64,000 bases of DNA from Phorcus lineatus (Eukaryota > Mollusca > Gastropoda > Trochida > Trochidae). Under the pieces are notes generated by a model, which saw nothing but the letters and a program-made list of their open reading frames with translations, was not told the origin of the DNA and ran no database searches. Positions 56,180 through 64,000 of the stretch are shown piece by piece. A program made the translations under genes and the position numbers. Each line of letters begins with the position of its first letter. Position 1 is the stretch's first letter. The stretch covers positions 20,807,645 through 20,871,644 of the forward strand of contig OV121088.1 in the NCBI GenBank assembly GCA_921293015.1. The letters run 5' to 3'.

Positions 56180-56269
56180 AAGCTTGTTGTTTGATCTATT
56201 TTGGATGCTCAACAAAGCCGCCTCCAGAGCTTGTTGATCTTTGCTTAACTTGTTGTCTTTCCTGGCCTC
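56180..56269 (-). CDS. Coiled-coil protein, exon 2
   Basis: A 90-bp exon encodes 30 residues: EARKDNKLSKDQQALEAA then LLSIQNRSNNKL. The acceptor is ttttttgcag/GAGGCC and the donor AAGCTT/gtgagt. Phase 0 on both sides. Helical and charged. It joins exon 1 (KHGL) and exon 3 (NEHRQ). Confidence 0.75.
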
Positions 56270-59200
56270 CTGCAAAAAAAGTTTGGTACATTGAATCAAG
56301 GGAGTTACAAACTGATTCAGGTAATGTTTTCATTAATAGTAATAATGAGATATTTCTTCTATATGTCATTTATGAAACATGGCTGTGACAACCAAAGAAA
56401 ACAAGCAAACAGAGTCAGATATATCCCTTCCAAGTGAGATACGCCTAAAATATATTGAACGTGATAATAAAACTAACATCGTTTTCTTGAAATAATCAAG
56501 TTTTCAATGCCTTCCTAATATACACATGGAAATTATCTAAGCTGTACCTGAGAGATATTGTGATAATGTTTTACCCATTAGATATTGTGATGATTTAAAG
56601 ATCGACTGCAATGCTCCTTGGTCGCTTTTGGGATTCATTAAAAGGGATAAAAAAAATTGCATTGACTCGACCTTTTGTGGAAATTGGCCGATAAAAAACT
56701 GAGTTACGGCTTTTTAAACACACTTCCTAATCATTGTCAATGAGCAGATTTTCAAAGGGTTATATGGTCACTGAAGCATATTTGATTTCTGACATCACAG
56801 GAGTCCTCTTGTTAACCCAACCGATCATTTTTCAATGTGGATTTGTACCTTTTTATCTGTCAATTTGACATACGAATCTTTGCCAAAACAACTCAAATCT
56901 TGTATCAGTCAATAGCTTAGTTAACCAACCAGTCCAAAAATGGTAAGGTCAATCGCATGCTTATTGTATAAATATGTAGAATTGTATGTTTCAAACACCC
57001 AATCATCTGTTGAAACTGTGACAATACAAAGGGCTTGTTAATTTGGCGTATGGAAGTCGGTAAGTCAAGACATTGAACATGTTAGGTACACATTAGGTTT
57101 TATTAAATGAGTTAATGATTATAAGTATAAAACGAGCAAAAGCAAGTTTGATACCAAAATCGTTAACAAGTTCAATAAAAATAGTATAAAATGGAAGGGA
57201 GTTTAGTATTCTACGGAAGCATCCTAGTGATAGATCCTAGATAGTTATCACCTAATTAGGACTTAATCATCACCTAATAGTATCTCCTAATTATGAGCTA
57301 AAAAAAATTTGACTGTGGCACTAGGGTGCTTCCGTAGTATTCTGTTAATTACTCGACCTCATCAATCAATAATGATCATCAAAAGTGTGCTGAAGGAAAC
57401 ATTTCTGCAACGTGGCTGCCATTGTGACAGCAGTGCTTACATTGTGACTTCACAACCACACACTATTGTGATGTCATACTTAAAGCTGATTACACTAACT
57501 TGATACCGCAGTATAAATATCTTACAAGGGCGAGTAATACAAAATACTCATTAAAGAAAATCCTTTCTTGTAACCATACATGTTATAACCATCATTCGAA
57601 ATACCTGCCTGCCTGACCGTCTGGGACAGGTTGTTTCCAACTCAGATTTCTAAAATTTCACTTACCGACGGATGGGTTAAAGTCATGCCTTATCAAATTT
57701 ATCAACTGAAATACTTTGAATGTTCTCAATGAAATTATGCACAAGTAAAGATGAATTATAAATATTAACGAAAGAGTACTCGTTTTATAACTTTTACAAA
57801 GCGTAAAAAGTGTAGCGTTTATAAAGGACGAGCATATGTTTCATTCGACCAGTTTATTTTCATCTCTATGCTCTAAGCTATTTGTATTAACAGGTGATAA
57901 GCCCTCGGAGCTGATTTAAATACAAAACTGATGAAACAAGTTTTGGAAATTCCTTTTAATTTTTTACTACTGTTTTATCAAAGATATAGTATTCATATTC
58001 AGTTTAAAATTGGATAATAGTTACAGATAAATATTCATGTTTAGTGGGCAGGTATCTGTCAGGGCTGGCAAGTCTTTGAGCTAGCCCTGTGGTCTGGCAT
58101 AAATTTTTGGGAGTTTAATACCATCTTATCACTATTGGTTGATCTCTCACTGATCTTTCATACATGTATGTATTGAATATGTTGTCTGCTAAGAATAAAC
58201 CCCAAGAAAATGCTTATTGGTATGGTCACATTCAACAAAGGTATTCTGACAACTGAAAAGAAAACTTCATTTAATGAGATCCCAATAATAATATCTTTAT
58301 ATTATTTGGATGACATTTTGGCTATCATATTAACCTATTTAACCTTCAAAGAAATTAAATCTACGAAGTCCCTCGACATGACCAGCAGAGCAGGTGGCAG
58401 TCATGCTTCAAACCGTACACTTGAAACGGGGTATCAAAGGGTCAAATAATAGCCTAATTATGTGTATATTAATTGTCTTGATTTCTGTCCATTTCATTAC
58501 GATAGATTATGTAAATCGATATAATAATAAATAAAAATAAAGATAATACATAACATATCCCCTCTTTAATATTTTTCACATTGTGGATGGTTTGTCCTAG
58601 AACCAAATTTATGTTTCGAGATTACACCAGATGTGCAAACAGGAAATGCATTAAATGCATGGTACCTACATGGGCCTTTAAAAAGCACTCTCAATCAAAT
58701 GTGAAAAAAGGTATAAGAGAACAAACCATAATGATTACCTCACAACTTTTCTAAACACACGAGAGTGATATAGACAAGCCCATTTGAATTGTTGTTTGGC
58801 TCAATGGTCGGATGAGGGCCAATATTCCTTGAAAACAGTACTGATGGCTGTTAGCCATGTCTAGAGGAACAGTGATTCAAATTTATGAAACCTTGACACT
58901 TCATCTAGTGCACTATCTTAAGCTCTTTTGATCACTGTTGGAAGTGGGGGTATATAAGTGAGAAGTGCTCACTTATCCCCCTATTATTAGATGACAAAAC
59001 ATTGTGATTTAAATACTTAAAATGAATAATGAATGAGCCTTTAAAAGTATACCATGATTAAATAAGAAAGCATTCATTCACGTTTGAAAGATAAAATTTA
59101 CACTTCGTTAAGCATATCTTTGTATTACAAGTAATGGTATTCAAAACGTATTTTGATATGCAGCTGATATTCCAAGAATCTAAGATGTAGGATGTAAAAG

Positions 59201-59659
59201 AATTCAAATTAAACTGAAACTTTAACGCTATACACCATTATCAGACATAATGTTAATAAACCTTTCAATCAAAGGGTTAAAGATGTTTGTTTTCAACATT
59301 CTTTAAAGTGTTATTTTCAAAGGAGAAACATGTCAAAGAAATTTATTTTGAATGTAGAATCAAACATAGATCTTCAAAAGACAAATTTTAAAAACTTTCG
59401 TAGATATATTTTGGGGCAGGTTAGAGACAATTGGGGAGGGCCATGAAGAAAATTATGTTGAATAGGGGAGGGTTACATTTTTATATACAAACTCAAAAGA
59501 AAACCTTGCTGCCTAACCTCCTCGCCCCCCTGTAATAAATTACCTGTCCCTAATCCCTTGCTTTGATGGATTATCTTCAGAATCACCCAAATCCCCTTGG
59601 CTGATACGAGATCGTTGGAATGTGATTGAGAATTCTTGGATTCCAAACACTGGAACCTT
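56270..59659. other. Long intronic stretch, nothing recognised
   Basis: Over 3 kb of AT-rich DNA with only short, featureless frames, for example 57309-57503 and 58210-58449. The latter's phrase LYYLDDILAIILTYL superficially resembles an RT box but has no supporting context. No RNA gene is recognised. Confidence 0.45.
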
Positions 59660-60230
59660 GTTCATAGAATATTGTTGGTCTAATGGCTGCATTGCATTGC
59701 AGAACAGCCTCAACTCTGCGGGTTCCCCCTAAACCTGTTCTGCCTTCTCCACAGCAAGTCCACAAAAGTCAACTGAGCATTAAAGTCAAGAAATCGCACT
59801 TTCAACTAGTAGCATTTGGATGTTGTAACTTCGTTGCAATTTTGAAGAGTTTTTATTGATCACTTAATGATTGATTTAAGATCTCAAAAAGCAAAAAGGT
59901 TTTAGAATTTGATTTCATATTACATCATGACCTTGACCTTTTGACATTCAAGGTCACACGTACAATCTTCTATCATTTTCCATTGGGTATAAAAGTGTTT
60001 AAAGTGCATTTAATTGTTAAATAAAACATTTATGCAAAACCATTGTCATATGATCTCCTTGGGACCGTGACCTTTGATGATTATAGCAAAAATCTTTCCT
60101 AATCTTGGTACTTCTCCATAGTTGAAATATACCAAATAAGAGCCTCACAGCACCAAATAATTTCAAGAAACCATGTTTACAGGGAAGTTTTTAATGTTTG
60201 TGCACTCAAATAACCACAGAAAACAGGGTG
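59660..60230 (+). repeat. Dispersed repeat family S, copy 2
   Basis: Collinear with 11090-11730: 'ttctgccttctccacag', 'tttcaactagtagcatttgg', 'tgaccttgaccttttgacat', 'ttggtacttctccatagttg' and 'accaaataagagcctca'. The two copies are in the same orientation, at opposite ends of the gene. Confidence 0.5.
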
Positions 60231-60299
60231 AGAAAATATTCATTTTAATACATTTGAAATTCTCTTAGTGGCTGTCATGGCTGCTCTGAGTGGAAAGCG

Positions 60300-60475
60300 A
60301 GGGAGAGGAAGCCGCTTAATTTACCCTAGAGTCATGTAACCCGGACATTGCGCCCTGGATTTATGTAACCTGGACATTGCGCCCTGGAGTTATGTAACCC
60401 GGGTGTGTGGAGAATATACCCTGGAGTAATTACCCGGACATTGAGCCCTGGTGTTTATAACCTGGGCATACTATG
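60300..60475. repeat. About 32-bp tandem repeat, 5 units
   Basis: 'atgtaacccggacattgcgc' plus 'cctggagt' repeats about five times with growing divergence ('aacctgggcatac' at the end). Non-coding. Confidence 0.7.
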
Positions 60476-60858
60476 AAGGAGTAGAGGGACCTGAAATGGT
60501 GGAAAAGGCTTCTTCTCTATGAATAGTGGGGAAACCCAAATGAGGTTGAAATGTTTACATGAGCAACAGAACTAAGATTATATTTACACTCAGAATTGGT
60601 CAGTGGGTATGTATGTACTTTTGGATGAAAACCCTGCTCAAGTCATATGATTAGGAAGTTGCAAAAACTGTGATCTGGATGGTGCAGTGGTTCCATTTTT
60701 ATTACAAATGTACAATGATGTCTTAATGCTGAGCTGATACCACACATGCCTTCATAGAACACAGTGTAAGTGGGTTTTTTAAATTTCATTTATCTATAAC
60801 ACACGAGAGACACAATATTTGAAAACTGTGACTTGTCACTTTACGCAACATATACAAA

Positions 60859-61610
60859 ATGGCGGCCCAAAGTACCCGATCAACAGCAACTGTCCCTTCA
60901 ACAATCGATGAGTCTGATAGTATCAGCTTGCTTGAAATAAATGAGCTAATACTCACCTCTGAAAGAAATCTCTCGAAAAAGATTGATCAAGTTGACCAGA
61001 ATTTACAAGAGACTATCGGAAAAATAGAATCAGAAGTGGCTGATACAAAATCACGAATGGGTAATGATGAGGCTGTTCTCAAATGCACTCTGAGGACATT
61101 GAATCACTAAAAGAATCAGTCAACACACGACGTGCGGATATATATCTGAAATGTCACCAACTGAAACAACAGGCCATCCTAAAAGAACTTCATGACAGGA
61201 AACCGAATCTCCTGTTTAGTGGAATCCCGGAAACGAGAAATGAGGATACAGAATCTGTAAAAAAAACCCATTTTCATCAAAAGTCTTAACCTCTCCCCAG
61301 ATAAAGTTAACAGAATGTGCTTTAAATCTGTCCACAGACTCCCCAAACCAAGATACAACATACCAGAAAATACCCAACCAAGGCCCCCCACAATCATAGC
61401 TTCTTTTCTATCTATGGCTGACCGCGAAGATGTCTTTAGAGTGAAATCAGCACTCTACGATACACCCATGAACATTCAAACAGAGCTACCAATTTGCATG
61501 AAGAGGGTGAGAGCTTTGGTCAGGGTCTGTGAGTCCGACCTCAAGATGGTTGTAACAACACAGAAGTCAGTCTCCAGGGCTGCGTCGTTATGGTCGAATA
61601 GTTCTTGACA
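60859..61610 (+). pseudogene. L1-type LINE ORF1 protein remnant
   Basis: It starts MAAQSTRSTATVPST, followed by a coiled coil (ISLLEINELILTSERNLSKK, VDQNLQETIGKIESEV), then LLFSGIPETRNEDTE and KVNRMCFKSVHRLPKP, ending RPPTIIASFLSMADRE and MNIQTELPICMKRVRALV. The order coiled coil, 'xxGIPE', 'HRxP', 'RPPxIIxxF' is that of the L1 ORF1p (transposase_22) RNA-binding protein. At least two frameshifts (about 61085 and 61290) separate three frames, so it is inactive. No endonuclease or RT follows. Confidence 0.7.
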
Positions 61611-62183
61611 AGAGTGTGGTTAACGGTAAATTGTTCAATGGTAAAGAAGAGAACAAGGATTCGAATATATCTTTTCATTGATTTTAAGTAAATAACATAC
61701 ATACATTCAAAATAGCACGGAAGTGAAATAGCACTTATACAAAAAGTACAATGAGTCCATCACGTGAAACAAAAATATACAAAATATACTATACCGAAAT
61801 ATACAACATGTAATATTAGTACTGTTTTATTTTTCTCAACATTTCAAATTTTTCAAGGTAATTAGGAACTAAATAATCTAACAGAATATGAATCACTGTC
61901 AAGGTACTCCATCAATGACATCGTACCATTCACAAGTCCATGTGATTTAAACATATTTTATTCATGAAAAGTAAATTACATGAATATGGATTGGCACAAC
62001 AAGCTTTGAGCTTATGTAAGTGCCGCTCCATTAAATATGACAAAATACAATCATTGATAATACAAATCAAAATTTACAAAGTAATTAAAGTAATATTTCC
62101 ACATAGGCCAACAAAGAAAAAGCAGACAGTAATAAGCGGTACAAGATCATTAAATATATTGAAAATAGGAGTTTTGTGGCATT
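61611..62183. other. AT-rich stretch between two LINE remnants
   Basis: Part of it may be the 3' untranslated region of the minus-strand LINE at 62184. No clear poly(A) tail or target duplication is found. Confidence 0.35.
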
Positions 62184-62759
62184 TTATAACAACCTGAAAC
62201 GTTTAGAATCTTGTATAAAAGTATGAACAGATTCAAGAATATTCTGGTTACGTAATTTACTTAAATATTGATTACCATGTAGAATGGTATATAATTCAAA
62301 ACCATGTCTGTAGAAAAATTTATCAAATCTTATGGAATCATAATTAGGGCAAAAAAGGAAGTAGTGGAGAGAATCTTCCCATGGATGTCCACATGAACAA
62401 TTTGAATTGTTTGAAATATGCCTGTCGAATTTATCGGCGTTTAAGTCACTACAACCCAATCTGAGACGAGCATGGATAATTTGGCATAATCTAGTTCCAA
62501 AGTTATTGTCGAAGAAAACATTATCTTGTTTGGTCCGTAATTGAGTTTTTAAGGAGTTAATTGTTTGTGATTTAATTATTTTGGTTGGTAAATTATTCCA
62601 TAAACGTATAGTATCTGGTAAAAAGGAGCGTGCATACGTCTGTGTATGACAGCGGATTGTTCGTACACTAAGAGTATTTCTAAGATTGTATAAACTTATA
62701 TCCGAAACATTTTGGGGAATTAGATCCGATAGGTAGTTTGGAGTGAGGTTATTTATCAT
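62184..62759 (-). pseudogene. Non-LTR retrotransposon ORF2 C-terminal fragment
   Basis: About 190 codons, 5'-truncated. It shows the post-RT region common in animal LINEs: YARSFLPDTIRLWNNLPT, CQIIHARLRLGCSDLNAD and a Cys/His segment CSCGHPWEDSLHYFLFCPNY (C-x-C-x-H/E-x-H-x-C type). The R-x-L-x-S/W-N-x-L-P and 'H-x-R-L-x-x-S-x-L' phrases are typical of CR1/Jockey-like ORF2 tails. It lies in intron 1, antisense to the L1-type fragment and on the same strand as the host gene. The reading frame is intact over this fragment, so it inserted fairly recently. Confidence 0.75.
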
Positions 62760-62802
62760 TTTGTAGAATAGAGTTAATTTTTTATTTTCTCTACGTTTTC
62801 AC

Positions 62803-62940
62803 AAGTCCATGTTTGTAAGTGTCCAGCCATCTCTCCAAGTCAACATACTTTTTCTTCTTTGGTGGCAGTCTTTGACCGGCGGCGTACTGTTTCATTTTCA
62901 CTTCATTGATGTCCTGTTCTTTGGACAAGAACTTGGCCAA
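62803..62940 (-). CDS. Coiled-coil protein, exon 1 (most N-terminal exon seen)
   Basis: A 138-bp exon encodes LAKFLSKEQDINEVKMKQY, AAGQRLPPKKKKYVDLER and WLDTYKHGL. The acceptor is aacattttttag/TTGGCC. The donor is most likely GGACTT/gtgaaa, which gives phase 0 into exon 2; the alternative AAAAC/gtagag would break the frame. The Lys-rich PPKKKK stretch could act as a nuclear localisation or basic patch. There is no initiator Met, so further upstream exons beyond 64000 are expected. Confidence 0.65.
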
Positions 62941-63255
62941 CTAAAAAATGTTGGGATGTTGCTTGCCTTACTTATTACTGACAGTTGAAATTTGAATTTT
63001 TACCTTTATCTCGTTATATACAGACTCATGATTATGGTCTCACTGCTTATTTCTTATTCGTTTCCTGAGTGAACACATTTCATCCATTCCACATTTTGTG
63101 GAAAACCAGAGGCTTAATCCCTTGAAACAACAATGTTGTAACAACATTGAACTTCAAAGGATTTCTACCTCCACCCAAAGGCTCCCAAGAGCTTTTCATA
63201 ATAGAAAGGCCTATGAACTAAGAAAACAAGACAATGTGTATGTATCATCCCAACT

Positions 63256-63340
63256 GCGGATCCGCCCCATCTTAAGATGGGACGCGTCCCAACTTGGGAT
63301 TCCAAGTTGGGACGTCCCATCTTGAGATGGGACGGGGGAT
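63256..63340. repeat. Chain of nested palindromes
   Basis: Arms 63263-63297 and 63302-63338 are inverted complements around a GATT centre ('cccaacttgg' / 'ccaagttggg', 'gggacgcgtccc' / 'gggacgtccc', 'ccatcttaagatgg' / 'ccatcttgagatgg'). The pieces are themselves palindromic: GCGGATCCGC, CCATCTTAAGATGG and GGGACGCGTCCC. It is GC-rich in AT-rich surroundings. It could be a fold-back element or a hairpin-forming regulatory or recombination site. Confidence 0.75.
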
Positions 63341-64000
63341 ACTTAAACATGTTAATAATATTCATATTTTATAATAATTTGTGTTAGTAAAACATGTTTT
63401 TAGATAGTTTTGTTATATTCTTTTCACACCTAAGAAGAAAATTTGATTTGATGTTCATTTACTTCACTTTTTCACTCGGTTTCATATGTTATCGAGTACG
63501 AACGATTCAACACACCTCAAACATTTATTTAAAGTCACATTTGATTACTGATTGAATCACATTTGTTAAGAGACATAACAAAATCAGATCAATGTATAGA
63601 TTTATATTTAGATAGTAGTTTTCAGCATTTTTCAAACGAACAATACATGCGTAGATCGAACAGCTGACATCACAGAGACACCTTTGTATCTTAGTTTCTT
63701 AACAAAAAGGTGGTATAAACTATTAACAATCACAGATATGAAGTTATTCTAATACAGATCCAAGTTTTACAATACTAGTGATAAATTGCTTTTTCAAAAA
63801 TATATAATTAAAAAACGTACCTGATACAGAGAAATGAATAATCCATGCAAAAACCTCCTATATATGTATAAACAGAAATTAAGGTACTCTCCATCGTTAC
63901 AATGCAGCACTGACTAGACTGAATTTGTTAATGTGTCAGCTTGGCGTGACAGAGAACGGATGATTGGACACCAATTTCCCCACCGTAGGAACTGTTAGGC
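63341..64000. other. Intronic or flanking sequence, nothing recognised
   Basis: AT-rich DNA upstream, in gene orientation, of exon 1. No further exon was found. Confidence 0.45.

Noticed and set aside
58210-58449. Reverse transcriptase fragment because of the phrase YYLDDILAI
   Set aside because: No other RT motif is present on either side, and the frame is short and AT-rich. Chance resemblance is likelier.

Overview
This is a eukaryotic, AT-rich, intron- and repeat-dominated window. The repeat complement looks molluscan, probably bivalve or gastropod: pearl-type Helitron-like elements ending in a (GACGGACA)n tract and a 'tatacccccgc' hairpin, a GTGAGTGAGT-type retroposon scrap, DIRS and Penelope-like retroelements. 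The taxon is inferred from these families only. No prokaryotic or viral gene organisation is present.

Host gene. One long minus-strand gene appears to span almost the whole window. I assembled 15 exons, from 62803-62940 (most N-terminal seen) to 3588-3763 (most C-terminal seen), by AG/GT splice sites and reading-frame phase. Every junction is phase-compatible except one, which needs the second of two adjacent AG acceptors. Together they encode about 580 residues of a Q/E/K/R/L-rich coiled-coil protein with no transmembrane segment and two recurring motifs. I cannot name it, and both ends are probably missing.

Introns. Six introns carry their own minisatellites, with units of 50, about 19, 66/79, 56, 57, 40 and 24 bp. 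One of these introns holds only the 66/79-bp array, which is about 4 kb long. Several arrays start within about 20 bp of an exon, and their units contain copies of that exon's splice junction. This is the most unusual feature of the window.

The 23.6-kb intron 10222-33826 holds a nested transposon stack. An old degenerate DIRS retroelement (about 12686-29610) was hit by a younger DIRS (about 13416-22417). The younger DIRS carries a pearl-type element inside gag (18629-19904), a hAT-like element (21106-22140) and a 67-bp retroposon scrap that splits its RT-recombinase frame. The old DIRS also holds a 2.5-kb TTAA-flanked transposon (23298-25777), itself hit by a short retroposon with 11-bp target duplications. 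The inner DIRS keeps diagnostic architecture: inverted terminal repeats, an internal complementary region, gag, RT/RNase H and tyrosine recombinase.

Other repeats: a Penelope-like GIY-YIG remnant (874-1345), several pearl/Helitron-like copies, a tRNA-derived SINE (about 55035-55230), an L1-type ORF1 remnant (60859-61610), the 3' end of another LINE (62184-62759) and a compact chain of palindromes (63256-63340). The remaining sequence is AT-rich intronic DNA in which I see no further genes.
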